Of a DNA stretch of 61,196 bases, positions 18,901-26,214 are shown piece after piece (position 1 is the stretch's first letter; each line of letters opens with the position of its first letter). Origin of the DNA: a virus; the IMG/VR virus record IMGVR_UViG_3300034068_000558, positions 1 to 61,196 of that record. One strand, given 5' to 3'. Below the pieces are notes generated by a model that saw only the letters and a list, made by a program, of their open reading frames with translations, was not told the DNA's origin and searched no databases. Made by a program: the position numbers and the translations under genes.

Positions 18901-21900
18901 CGATCCAAGAGTTTGAAACTAACGTAGATATTGCGGTTGATAAATTAGATGAGCCAGATCCAGATGAAGCTGATGCATGGAAGGGGATTAAACCTGTCCA
19001 AGAAATTACCCGTATCGAGGACGCATGGCGTAATGAGATTAACGGAATCATTAAGCGTGCTGGTGTAGATGTAGCGGCCCTCAACCAAAGATTTGAGGAC
19101 CGCATGGCGCGTCTTAGAAGAGGGAACCTTACTCAGTTAGAAGTAAATGAGTTTAATCTAAGCCTGTTGCCGCAGACTTTCTTCTTTACTGGACCATACC
19201 CTATGATGGACATGGGTCAGGACACCCCTAAAAGCCGCATTGACTTGTCTGTAGCAATGCCAATTATGGGACGTGGGGAGGATTTTGAAGCGGGTCTTGC
19301 TAGCCTGTATAAAGCACTAGCACCATCTCTCAGATCATCAGACGTTGAACACCGCGTTGCTGCATCGAGATTCATCAAAGCGTACATCGAAGCCTTTGCC
19401 CCTGAAGAGCAAATTGAAAAAGCACGTAAAGCATTTACTGAAGTAGATCGTACCCTCTACGTCAGAGGCAGCGAAGGCAAAGGGCAAGGTACCGTAGATG
19501 CAATCAGCGAGATCCAACGCATCTTGCCTGAGGGTATCACGCTTGAGTTTGACAACACAATGTTGGGTCAGTTGGGCGCACGACGCACAAGACCTAATTC
19601 AATTATCGTGAACCCAGATACGGTCAACGATCTTGTATACAACCTGACTCCCGCTAACGCACGCTCTGCCGTACGCACATTCGTTGACGAAGAGCTAGCG
19701 CACTTAGCATCATACAGGACTTTCACCGAAGACGACTTCGTAAGTATCGCAGCAGGCATGGGTGAGAGTATGCGTAACCTTGTTGCGGATATGCTCTACT
19801 CTAACTCGGAGTCTGACTTCGCGAAACGTCAGGCAATGATCGCCGCTGATCTGGAATCAGGAGCGTTGAGGGAGTCCGACATCGCCGCCGAATGGGTACG
19901 CTCCGAGATGACACGCATCGCTGTCGGTCGTTCGCGTGAGGAGAACCTCTCATTCCTTCGCACGAACCCGTCGCTACTTGCTAAGTTCGTCGAAGCAGTA
20001 AGAGCGTTCATGACTAAACTAAAAGCTCAGTTTGCCATCAACCCTACAGCAAGTACCGCCGCTAAGATCTCAATGGCATCGCGTGAGTTCCGCTCATTGC
20101 GTAACGGCGGCGTACTGCCTGCTCCTGAGCCATCAACGGCAGGCGAGATGGGCGACGTAACGCACTTCATCAATGCCGTCGAAGGCAACGTCGTTGAGGG
20201 ACAGGAGGACCGCACCGAATTTGATTTGCCTATTGCCTCCACCAATCCGTCGAAGGTCGCCGCCTTCTGGGAGAAAGCAACACAAAAGATGTATGATATG
20301 CCCCTTGAGTTACGTAAATACGTAAGTCAACGCGACGGCACAATATCAAACATTGAGTATACAATGTGGGACTTTGCCAAGAAGTATCCCAAGCTAAGGG
20401 ACGCGGCACTCAATGCGGGTGTTGCTATTGACGACATCGGAACCATCTTAGGTACTACTGCTCCTGCTGTACAAGGCGAGGCACGCAAGGAACTGCAACG
20501 TCAAGTGCGCCAGTTCAAAGCGGACAATGCTGAAGACCCAAATCTTGAGCGGATGGCCGAAGACTATGAGGAGAAACTCACCCAACCAATTGCTGACCAG
20601 TTCTATGCGGAGTTCCGCAAGAACCAGAAAGCTGTAGAGGATCAGCTTAGGGCCAAAGGATTTAGTGCGTTAGTAGATTACCTCGTTGAGTTCCGCCAAG
20701 AAATCAATAAGGTAAAAGCTATCATTAATTTTGATGACACCAATGATGTGTACCTCACACGTACCTTCAGCTACTTCACAACAGAGGGCTGGTCACTGGC
20801 CGCGAAGAGTGGTGGAGTCATCGAAATCGATGGCAAGACCGTTGACTTCAGTAAGCTACGCGCCGCTGCTGCTACTCACTTTGAGTGGGAGGTTCTTAAC
20901 GACGCAAAGAACGAAGGTCAGACGTTGACTGAAGATCAAGTTGCACGCAAGACCCTTGAGGCCCTAGACAAGTACTTGATTAAGCTCGATACCGAAGCTA
21001 AGCAATCGAAGGAAAGCGGCACGATGAACACGATCAAGCGTGATGTTAATCGCCTACTCCGCAAGAAAGACTTCGATGAGCCCCTTCGTGAACTCTTAGG
21101 TGAGGTAACCGACCCGTTTGAGAACGCAGTGCGTACTATCTATAGTGTCGGACGACTCGCCGCCAACGATAGGTTCCTTCGTGGCTTTGCAAGGCAAGCC
21201 ATTAAATCTGAACTCGCGAGCAAGGAACCGAAGGATGGGATGGTGCTACTGTTTCCCCCCAGTGAGAACGCGGAGCTAGGTGACCTCGCTGGACTATACG
21301 TTCGTAGTGATGTAGCCGCCGCCATCAGACAAGAACTCGGACCAAAGAACAGGGATCAAGAAACACGCTCGATGGAGATAATGAATAACTTTGGCCGAAT
21401 GGTGTCTAAGGTATCCGGCGTGTCCGTAGTAACGCAGACCCTAGGTTCTGTTGGTTTCTATCCTCGTAACATCTTAGGTGGTATGGCCCTCTCTACTGCT
21501 CAAGGAATCATCAACCCCATCTACATGAGGGAGGCAGCAAAACTTGCCATCAGAGCAAACCTACTGGCCTCGGACTCTCAAGAAACACGGGACGCTATCC
21601 GAAGGCTGACCGAACTTCAGATCGTGCGCGATGAAACTCGCGGGCGTATGGCAATGGATATGTTCCGTGGATTTGCGGCCACTACTGATGAGCAACTTGA
21701 GGAACTACTTAATGATATTGTGGAGGCGCAGGCTTCCGGTAACATTGACAAGATTGCCAAGAAGCTGAACATCAAGAAGGAAGTTCTTAGCAAGGCGGGA
21801 TCTGTTGTTGATATCCTTGCTGGTTTCAACAACATCATCGATAGCGCGTTCAAGATTAATGCATATATGTATGAGCTTGATACCCTTAAAGCAGCATACG

Positions 21901-23153
21901 GTGACACAGAATCACTAGGCAAGTTGGAAGTAATGGCCGCTCGTAAGGTTAAGCTTACGTTCCCAACCCACTCCGATCAGGCAAGCCTTGTTAAGTCCTT
22001 CAACAGGTCACCCTTTGCAATGCTTGTGCTTCCGTTCATTCGATGGAAGTCAGAAGTTCTTCGCACGATGTTCAACACGGTGCCCCTTGCAATGGAAGAA
22101 ATCAATTCCGGTAACGCAACAATTAAAGCTCGCGGCATTAAACGCCTAGTCGGTTTCTCCTCTACCATATTAGGAGGGGGCACTGCTTTCGGTCTTGTGT
22201 TCGGGACTTTGTTTACTCTGCTTGCTGGTTCCGGCGACGACGAAGACAAGGATAAACAACTAGGTCGGGTGCTTAGTCGTGATGAGATGGGTGCCCTACG
22301 CGAAGGACTGCCTGAGTGGCAGAGGAACCACGGTGTGTTCGCCCGATTGGTTGGCAAGGATGGGGTTCAGGTCATTGACCTATCAAACATCCTACCCTAC
22401 AGTCAGCTTACTGATGTGTTTAAACTCGGTCTAGGCGGTGACGCTAAGGGCATCGCACAGTATCTAGTCAAGGATCTTATTGGCACACAGATCGCAGCGG
22501 GTACTCTCATTGAAGCCGCCAACAACACAGACGATTTTGGTAATCCAATCGTAATGCAATCTGATAATGCCCTGGCTTCTTTCGTGAAGCTTAGTAGTTA
22601 CGTAGGTAAGAACGCCTTCCAGCCCTCGGCGTATAAAAAACTAAAAGATATATTACGTTACGGGCAGCAAGATGCGACGTTGCTTATTGCTGGAGAACTT
22701 ACAGGTGCAAGACCTATGGTCCATAAACTTTCGGACATTGAGTACAGGGCAATGAATAAGATCAAGACTACGATGGATGAGAATGTATCTATGCTCAGTC
22801 CGCTGTCTGCCGCGAAAGCCTTTGACCCGAAGGAGGCTGAAGCACTAATAGACAAACACCAGACGGCTTCGAACACTACTCAGAAACGCTTGTATAACTT
22901 CATGCAGAACATGAAGTCGATGGGGTCAACCGAAGAGAGCTTGTTGCTTACTGGTGACAAGGTTCGCATCAGTGAGTTGCGCCTATCCAATGCACTCATG
23001 GGCCGCAATAGCCCTTGGATTCCAAACGCTGCGTGGTTTAACAAACTAATTCAGAACAAAGAAAGGGGCGGGGAACAAGATCCCAACCCCCTAATTGATG
23101 AGGTCGTCAGAGTTGTGAGCAATAAAGCTGACCAATCCTTAACGACTTATTAA
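9969..23153 (+). CDS. Giant (4394-residue) virion/ejection polyprotein with zincin motif
   Basis: One uninterrupted frame covering over a fifth of the genome. Seen: Gly/Ala-rich hydrophobic stretches near residues 515-540 and 775-790; a Glu/Pro-rich linker near 1400; long charged helical segments around 2270-2600; a complete zinc-protease motif LLHELIHAA with His2766, Glu2767 and His2770; a second related site VDEELAHLASY near 3240-3248 in which the first His is Glu; and a Gly-rich membrane-like segment near 4062-4087 (GGGTAFGLVFGTLFTLLAG). The C-terminal region with FPTHSDQASLVKSFNRSPFA resembles the ends of other very large phage internal or polyvalent proteins. Presumed packaged in the capsid and ejected with DNA to form a conduit or act on the host. 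Individual domain roles are unassigned. Confidence 0.75.
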   Translation: MLEIKSYDDWTDTEEELQAEPVENLKRYANYVRSGYYKAGMLNEDNEKEIIYGVKERAYSDGLITGAMSKEEQDSYISTIVGPSQNADANARFVLDHLRTGSESGIDPKDTKVSTLSSYLAFKQAAPDQPSDLQPLVDELLSDTALIKRAKMSAVDRGEYSVAAIDEDDGGRSLYTGPTAKPDSIKGEVDSLLASGALSPSDLYRVDKAVSPINGGLSNTSENFRYEMFRRTVSTLAKTDKDLGDLIESSASKTREEKLAEQRTTGESVWEGVKTAVAYPFLKLADVVEFAGDFVTGEEDVAPAFKPETKVSDALAENDEIRKKFSAEEIEKFSADLTTTAAGAPYRADRPESGVSSDSMGNIIIAPQLLANKQLFETAVTAAPLNAEQQTQARAERKVLLTRSAPELLRVILEEEPEAVGALAKAKASGLSNEQFIEQWVSTPQNYDGFNARLEQFGKSAWKTVAEIPVGIAALSGNEWAAKYLGGLAKDQARREEYSRLFGDEFGVGFQIINAVPQVAADIGLTIGTGGLFAGAKTLVKTASLSSRSLLRASTKFALSNVDEAATLAYRGAAVAGGEANIGSAIQKIGASLATNFAEQAPVFTTAFVRSASSTYGSLYSQLPDTLSHEEKHKNALGYSLAAGLSTGVITAGMGFLGRGGVEEIATKRVRAMLAGETDESILASGAKVVPVDKMNYRQAKQVYENLKNESRIVSDATFQKAMRGAIGSTYKNWLRTTLKGGLNESIEEAMDQGIQMKLEDASLDKETPLAQRVSQVFTAGLIGGTMGGAMGGATQFGKVKKSEMALVYEGRASALDNVVKDLRKNNSGVTADFVERMMDDARAKANAATQADVLAQTTAAKAKETEATANVKEKPVVPIDTFLQAFFGKPKEAAVEQPETTTFLNDLIGESVSVGQFSGTLEMADDGENVRLKLDKPYKQKGGDPVTHMGLGPRLQKAEGYITKYPTLMRTGDDVFGVKAGTPYFLVGSTKEKFAARPLADGVTVDDRFTVLRDDEGVVRSITIKDAVSLKNGKISMPVSLTGAFILRAFAKEYGIDVSTQAPAPEGQQQFSFAEGEIKDTEPPVEEEAAKGTEGQMEFDLDRTPEQQATQAVFDRFDSEIADLKEKIKDPSINDVRRERLQDRLKGLQKARRNYDSETIQMGALSPDEQARYNSTDVEWNAKLDLIRNAYDVNPNVAEATKRILAAPLRNKIGSTIAFGDLDYDTLEAVRDMADDIISFANDEDNQVSDKVRSQTLSFYSNLLSRIDIAREFIDERDIDLIKQELENEDFRVTQQLQKPEPKPYPVTNTLHYLISKGKLKTVDIVAGLEAEGAGESLTRMTLTGFKYFPVEREIEFTDADGNVIYFPLGSVDVSSKEIQKKLAQNEVKAKEFIKQEKLAAKATNKTPELEPESEEEAEPEAPLDERVTGFLNLVNDYVNKFNELNSRVTLLKRSKTDQARVKDELKALRAGANNAIKEELTSLVGEIKSRNDLQEDLRSEMIDQISVSIFGKGGFTPVSGSRAQFGKIIEPSLAFKTTAVDYPADRFRSGTQEEALFNLLVGAGQVVNLPTTGATIAAATSMYTTSNGLIKRPAFSEAVVEQVTEEGQEVARPNSYIRDKNNLLRERVHKAYPPLGSIQYKAEGPQGTKVNPKLEAQLRSKQVELSNIKTKAEAKGYDASDKIAVLSKEIAELKKQVKDVPKYKIGRDSYDMVRSQDVTDLFYPVTVYEINGETKTFGVFTNDIEITRAQIARGLHIVIPPNFKGVLNPAIHVAQDGVTVDGYYEPLRDSFVPMGQFRSKLDTRRNSGEEPIDKTRATKYDARAELLVNNMVPPMINRDYESRTSGLIQTVFDGAKRFLYSNAFSPTPDAKLPLTTKGIEDAASDALIDFTSQLNEFLLARHIVTKVIGSLDWKNKIKSQEGQELITRALGGNSSDINFSDLPKELRRLLIKEDSGNLTDAVKGTNLSRYVREMFNGLDDATIAKNIVKMDIGFGGGDPTSIMTGYGMYLFQNATSIQGSFFTVPNPREYLVRTKAIGDKTVKVLGKDFSTIANKHAKRERAEAEELPSISIDAIEEAFGGDFEFSELIGAGARPDWQILLDATQRQKEMGLSLSDYTDNSFNELFEILVSANGHVFNDRGSMLASELMAAVKGDKELGKTFRDIAKMVGLDTPAELAKISDEFLINVLSKKISDDALFKTNNGYAGIVMSQLSETEVGQRAAGLMILKGWLPPVMIEGKRVPLRAPAERISKAPAAPPTPPNASPVGFVIREKAKEVSAAEATGGYVTTIEEAEAYEANKNVALARVADTIVKLGEEKAIALQTIEEARNHISSGFKMLKAVIQPEAGENVLELAKNDFWTNSATVSSVISDFTREQIATIADEISSLEVKLSNYEKLQKAGQKGRNKDLSRIDRQIKKYVKALADPRLPDDSDEKTIFSQKYDELNSLKYHITFNGQFVIDGLNSSISLKQKEIDRINKAVGNGATVLDNVINDIESSLQQLNDNRDYISRLSDKSKSVVDNEIKHVEYLMGLPEWKSLAVATANHPAALKFKADLTLEQRSRVDKYNTSLKVKQDYDAFAAQQKENLRAALVANGVGIFNSGLLTTYVDPVDVVRPEFFEEETTPRPQAEIDESVRLFAQAISPARPTNRKSIDFALSTLDPSLREAARQENTRMMNELGLVSGDSDSILRALSVLSNRGTAQQQAIVSILSAAPDLIRSVNIGIVDMQAGFAGLYDKSNNTILLNLSEHNGRGLADVLLHELIHAATVRVINNPTTAQQRVAVQRLEQIRNFALAAAVKKGTDTDPTMQLGLSTVEEFVTYALTAPEFMSLLNGLTKPQERTIIRRMIDAVLSIFGFEPKSRQQTSNAIDELLDFTKMSLAHSNTFNMDARWASTLRNEPSENAKASNITRLKSAQKIQQTLRNVAEDSDTILFAGGRAKPITLLSNTEEIDAQVRFTPEERSRWASLRKAAIQEFETNVDIAVDKLDEPDPDEADAWKGIKPVQEITRIEDAWRNEINGIIKRAGVDVAALNQRFEDRMARLRRGNLTQLEVNEFNLSLLPQTFFFTGPYPMMDMGQDTPKSRIDLSVAMPIMGRGEDFEAGLASLYKALAPSLRSSDVEHRVAASRFIKAYIEAFAPEEQIEKARKAFTEVDRTLYVRGSEGKGQGTVDAISEIQRILPEGITLEFDNTMLGQLGARRTRPNSIIVNPDTVNDLVYNLTPANARSAVRTFVDEELAHLASYRTFTEDDFVSIAAGMGESMRNLVADMLYSNSESDFAKRQAMIAADLESGALRESDIAAEWVRSEMTRIAVGRSREENLSFLRTNPSLLAKFVEAVRAFMTKLKAQFAINPTASTAAKISMASREFRSLRNGGVLPAPEPSTAGEMGDVTHFINAVEGNVVEGQEDRTEFDLPIASTNPSKVAAFWEKATQKMYDMPLELRKYVSQRDGTISNIEYTMWDFAKKYPKLRDAALNAGVAIDDIGTILGTTAPAVQGEARKELQRQVRQFKADNAEDPNLERMAEDYEEKLTQPIADQFYAEFRKNQKAVEDQLRAKGFSALVDYLVEFRQEINKVKAIINFDDTNDVYLTRTFSYFTTEGWSLAAKSGGVIEIDGKTVDFSKLRAAAATHFEWEVLNDAKNEGQTLTEDQVARKTLEALDKYLIKLDTEAKQSKESGTMNTIKRDVNRLLRKKDFDEPLRELLGEVTDPFENAVRTIYSVGRLAANDRFLRGFARQAIKSELASKEPKDGMVLLFPPSENAELGDLAGLYVRSDVAAAIRQELGPKNRDQETRSMEIMNNFGRMVSKVSGVSVVTQTLGSVGFYPRNILGGMALSTAQGIINPIYMREAAKLAIRANLLASDSQETRDAIRRLTELQIVRDETRGRMAMDMFRGFAATTDEQLEELLNDIVEAQASGNIDKIAKKLNIKKEVLSKAGSVVDILAGFNNIIDSAFKINAYMYELDTLKAAYGDTESLGKLEVMAARKVKLTFPTHSDQASLVKSFNRSPFAMLVLPFIRWKSEVLRTMFNTVPLAMEEINSGNATIKARGIKRLVGFSSTILGGGTAFGLVFGTLFTLLAGSGDDEDKDKQLGRVLSRDEMGALREGLPEWQRNHGVFARLVGKDGVQVIDLSNILPYSQLTDVFKLGLGGDAKGIAQYLVKDLIGTQIAAGTLIEAANNTDDFGNPIVMQSDNALASFVKLSSYVGKNAFQPSAYKKLKDILRYGQQDATLLIAGELTGARPMVHKLSDIEYRAMNKIKTTMDENVSMLSPLSAAKAFDPKEAEALIDKHQTASNTTQKRLYNFMQNMKSMGSTEESLLLTGDKVRISELRLSNALMGRNSPWIPNAAWFNKLIQNKERGGEQDPNPLIDEVVRVVSNKADQSLTTY

Positions 23154-23211
23154 GTAGTTAACTATATCCAATAGGAAACAAACTACAATCCACAGGAACC
23201 AGCCCCCGATA

Positions 23212-23249
23212 AGGAGGAAGCAAAGTATGCCCATTACTTTGCCCCTCCT
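23212..23249. terminator. Bidirectional hairpin between convergent genes
   Basis: AGGAGG-AA-GCAAAGTA, a 7-base loop, TACTTTGC and a CCTCCT-containing arm form a long stem just after the giant gene. The stem contains the stop codon of the leftward gene at 23234. No strong T-tract, so termination is inferred from position and stability. Confidence 0.55.
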
Positions 23250-23422
23250 CTAGCTGCTTGCATTGTGAGTAGTGCTGCCTGCATTGCCTTGAGTTCTTTG
23301 GTTGATCGCTCGTTGAACCAACGCATCATCTGGCTTTTCTCTGCAAACTTCTGGTGGGGCGATGCGTAAGTCTTCTTGCTAGCAATTGAAGACGTAAAGG
23401 AATCTAGTTTCTTTGTAGTCAT
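23234..23422 (-). CDS. Small basic hypothetical protein
   Basis: 62 residues, basic and helical (SQMMRWFNERSTKELKAMQ), with no cysteine. It overlaps the preceding gene as ATGA (23419-23422). Last gene of the leftward island. Function unknown. Confidence 0.55.
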   Translation of the reverse strand: MTTKKLDSFTSSIASKKTYASPHQKFAEKSQMMRWFNERSTKELKAMQAALLTMQAARGGAK

Positions 23423-23637
23423 TTGAGTTTTAGTTTAGTGCCGAAGTTGTTTACCTTAACGGTCCACTTGTTACTGCGCCCGTCGTGTCGATCATGCCCA
23501 ACCATGATGTGTCCGTTGTTCATCTCAAGCTGTATACCACACGCGCAGTTAAGGTCGGCGGTATGGTGGTGGCCCGTATCCTTAAACGGTATGCTGTGTA
23601 TCTGACTATTGTTATGGTGTGCTTTCGTTATCTTCAT
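23419..23637 (-). CDS. His-rich small hypothetical protein
   Basis: 72 residues from ATG 23637, chosen because an A/T leader (TAAATATAATACA) follows the upstream stop. The protein has many His (KAHHNNSQIHSIPFKDTGHHH) and a C-x-C pair (NCACG), which suggests metal binding. The C-terminus is a basic beta-like stretch ending KLKLK. Function unknown. Confidence 0.55.
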   Translation of the reverse strand: MKITKAHHNNSQIHSIPFKDTGHHHTADLNCACGIQLEMNNGHIMVGHDRHDGRSNKWTVKVNNFGTKLKLK

Positions 23638-23650
23638 TGTATTATATTTA

Positions 23651-23941
23651 TTAGTCGTTGAGTTCATCAAGCTTGATAGCCCCGTCGATGTAGCACTCAA
23701 GCTCATCGCTCAGTCTAGCCATGTGGCTGTCGGAGAACCCGTCATTGGGGAAGTCACATGCTGTGATGACCGTATCAACAAAGACACGGACAACACGGGC
23801 TAGCTTCAATGCGGGGGACTTGACTGACAGCCCGTTGATGTATGCCGTTACCGTCAAGCCGTGTCTGCCTTCTTCGCAGCACACGTTGATGACCGTATGG
23901 CCTGCGTCAAGTTGAGTATATTTTGTTTTTGTGTTGTTCAT
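23651..23941 (-). CDS. Hypothetical 96-residue protein
   Basis: ATG at 23941 after a leader without Shine-Dalgarno sequence. The N-terminal half is beta-like with a Cys pair (VINVCCEEGRHGLTVTAY). The C-terminal half is an acidic helix (MARLSDELECYIDGAIKLDE). Followed 13 nt after its stop by the His-rich gene. No family recognised. Confidence 0.55.
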   Translation of the reverse strand: MNNTKTKYTQLDAGHTVINVCCEEGRHGLTVTAYINGLSVKSPALKLARVVRVFVDTVITACDFPNDGFSDSHMARLSDELECYIDGAIKLDELND

Positions 23942-23971
23942 ATTGTTATGGTTGGGTGGGAGTTGATGGGA

Positions 23972-24655
23972 TCAGAGCGTGCGGAACTTGTCAAGGTGAT
24001 TTAAAGCGTCACCTACTATTGTGTCGATGGTCCCATAGGTATCGTATATATCTAGTATGCGTTTACGCTCCTCGACATTAAACGAATTGATTAGTTTTAC
24101 CATAGCGAGCAGGGGATTATCAATGGTCGTGCGCTCGCACACCCATCTAATGAGATTGGTGGATGCAAGGGTGTTCCTTCTATTATAGCAAAGGCCTATA
24201 AACGAATTGTCTTGTGACCTACCCGCAATCATTAGTCGCTTTGTCATATCATCATCGAGGGGGTCTATGCCTACTGTATCAATGCCGTATGCAATTGACA
24301 CAGTAGGCACTGATACCAAGTAGGTAGTAAGTAGTGGTGAAGGGGTGCGGCTGTATAATCGGAACGGGTCATTGGCCCCCAGCAATTGCTTAGCTAGCGG
24401 AGAGTATATTGATAAGGGTCCCACCCATCCACGTTGTAAGAATACAACTTGATAGCCTTGTACCTTAACAACATATGAGTCTAGCCCGCCGCAATTTTTT
24501 TGTGCCTTAAACATACTAATAACAAAGTCAGTAAGGCGAACAGCGGAGTCATCTCCGTTCACGATATCTCTCTGCCACTGCAAGATGTCTTGCGTGATTT
24601 CTTCTTCGCTATTGATCTTATATTTATCTGTAAAGTTTCTCTTAAGTTTTTCCAT
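23972..24655 (-). CDS. Hypothetical 227-residue protein of the accessory island
   Basis: ATG at 24655 with leader AAAAAATATAATACT. No recognisable catalytic motif. The middle looks beta-rich and hydrophobic (GYQVVFLQRGWVGPLSIYSP) and the C-terminus helical. The leader carries a 30-base element (24680-24709) that recurs before the DUF3150-like gene, hinting at shared control with that system. Confidence 0.55.
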   Translation of the reverse strand: MEKLKRNFTDKYKINSEEEITQDILQWQRDIVNGDDSAVRLTDFVISMFKAQKNCGGLDSYVVKVQGYQVVFLQRGWVGPLSIYSPLAKQLLGANDPFRLYSRTPSPLLTTYLVSVPTVSIAYGIDTVGIDPLDDDMTKRLMIAGRSQDNSFIGLCYNRRNTLASTNLIRWVCERTTIDNPLLAMVKLINSFNVEERKRILDIYDTYGTIDTIVGDALNHLDKFRTL

Positions 24656-24679
24656 AGTATTATATTTTTTAGTGTTGGT

Positions 24680-24709
24680 GCTCCAGCTATGCGGTAAGCT
24701 ACGCAGTGG
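24680..24709 (-). repeat. 30-bp leader element, copy 1
   Basis: Matches 27133-27162 at 27 of 30 positions. Shared core on the plus strand is CGGTAAGCTACGCAGTGG. Each copy lies in the 5' leader of a leftward gene. Confidence 0.7.
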
Positions 24710-24714
24710 TTTGT

Positions 24715-26157
24715 TTACAGTTCGGTGATGGCAAGAGCAGTGCCGACCTTGAAGTCAGAGGCGGGCCGCTGAGTGGTTAGCCAGAGCAGGGGGAAGTCTA
24801 CTTGTGGCAGTGATGTCAGGTCGCTTGACCACCCGTCAGTCAGGTACACCATGACATCCATGTCGTAAACGTGTTCGGCTACCCAGTCGAAGGCGGGCTT
24901 GAACGCTGTGCCACCCCCACCCTTCAGCCTGTCAGGCACTGTGTCGCCTGTCTCAAGAGAGACGACATCGGCTACGACATGGGACACAGACAGTAGGTGC
25001 AGACGCTCCGGCTTGAGCTCGTCGAGGATGCACTGCGCTTCTTGCAGGAAGCGGTCATACGTGCGCTGTCCGATTGAGCCGGAGGTATCAAGCACCAGCA
25101 CGATCTCACCTGCCTTCTTGTTACGCCTGCCTGCACCCACTACTCCTGTTGTGGAATAGACCGGAGCATTGAACGGCGCGTCCCATCCGCAGCGTGAACG
25201 ATTGGTGAGCCACTCACGCAGCAGGTCGGGCCAACCTAACGTCGAGCCGTAGCCACGCTGGCTACCGACACGTTGTCCGGTAGATCCGCCGCTCGCTTGC
25301 TGTCTCCTATCAATCTCGTCAGCTATTAGGATACGGTCGTTGTCCTCCTCAATCTTGTCGATTGCTTCGGCTTGTGTCTCACCATCCTCTGCTTCCGGTT
25401 CGATGTTGTCTGGCGAGCCAGTACCTACGAAGTCGGACAGGTCATCGTCATCGGGGGAACTACCCGATCCATCATCAGCATCGTCACTCCCTGTATCCTC
25501 ACCGCTATCAGAGTCTTGCTCCTCTTCTCCTGATTCGGAAGGCGTGTCCTCTTGCCCTTCAGAATCCTTATCCTCGTCGCCATCATCTGCTTGCTCATCG
25601 TCGGTATCGTCGTCGGTATCGTCGGGGTCTTGGCATGTATCTTCATTGGTTTGTTCTGGATTAGGTTCTGGTTCTGGTTCAGGGGGTTGCGGCTTAGTCA
25701 ACTCACGGTAGAGTTGCTCAGCGGACTTGTCACCGGACAGGGCTTCGTCGAGTAGCACACCTTCGATGAAGGGGAACACCTCCCGCTTGAGCTCACGGTT
25801 ACGCATCGCGATCATCGCATTGATGACGTAGTCCGCTGCGACGTTGGCAAGCGTGGAGTCCTTCAGCTTAGCCAGTCTCCAGCCGTGGCCCAATAGGGCG
25901 TGCAGTGCCTCATGCACCAGCAAGAAGGCAATGAGTCCCGAAGGGTTGGGTTGGCGGCATAGCTTGGCGATGCCCTCCTTGTTGAGCAGCAGGCGGCGAC
26001 CATCCGTTGCCCCGTATGGGATAGCGGTTGACCACTCCCACTCCATCGACATGAGCTTGCTGTATGCGAGGAACCAGTGGCGACTGACGCTACGCATGGC
26101 AGCGGCAAGCGGATGTTCCGAAGGAAACGATGTTGGATCTATTGTATTTGATTTCAT
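24715..26157 (-). CDS. VWA-domain metallopeptidase-like protein (CobT/DUF2201-like)
   Basis: 480 residues. The N-terminal region has a zinc-protease helix VHEALHALLGH (His82, Glu83, His86). Residues about 157-270 are a very acidic Glu/Asp/Ser linker. The C-terminal von Willebrand A domain has the MIDAS motif DTSGS at 357-361 and a later LTDGWSSD. This arrangement matches DUF2201-type predicted metallopeptidase plus VWA proteins, which usually pair with MoxR/CobS-like AAA+ ATPases; one lies two genes upstream. Expected role is an ATPase-driven adaptor or chelatase-like module. The substrate is unknown. Confidence 0.8.
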   Translation of the reverse strand: MKSNTIDPTSFPSEHPLAAAMRSVSRHWFLAYSKLMSMEWEWSTAIPYGATDGRRLLLNKEGIAKLCRQPNPSGLIAFLLVHEALHALLGHGWRLAKLKDSTLANVAADYVINAMIAMRNRELKREVFPFIEGVLLDEALSGDKSAEQLYRELTKPQPPEPEPEPNPEQTNEDTCQDPDDTDDDTDDEQADDGDEDKDSEGQEDTPSESGEEEQDSDSGEDTGSDDADDGSGSSPDDDDLSDFVGTGSPDNIEPEAEDGETQAEAIDKIEEDNDRILIADEIDRRQQASGGSTGQRVGSQRGYGSTLGWPDLLREWLTNRSRCGWDAPFNAPVYSTTGVVGAGRRNKKAGEIVLVLDTSGSIGQRTYDRFLQEAQCILDELKPERLHLLSVSHVVADVVSLETGDTVPDRLKGGGGTAFKPAFDWVAEHVYDMDVMVYLTDGWSSDLTSLPQVDFPLLWLTTQRPASDFKVGTALAITEL

Positions 26158-26180
26158 ATATTTTTATTTAGGTTAGGTGG

Positions 26181-26199
26181 GGGAGGGGTCGGACCTCCC
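26181..26199 (-). promoter_or_regulatory. Leader hairpin with GGTCGGA loop, copy 1
   Basis: GGGAGG, loop GGTCGGA, CCTCCC (plus-strand reading) lies upstream of ATG 26157. The loop is the same as in the 28299-28319 hairpin, while the stem differs and stays paired. Confidence 0.6.
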
Positions 26200-26214
26200 G
26201 TTACAGGTTACAGG

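Noticed and set aside
25340-25711. Ser/Pro-rich frame opposite the VWA gene
   Set aside because: It is the complement of the Glu/Asp-rich linker of the leftward gene, not a separate protein.
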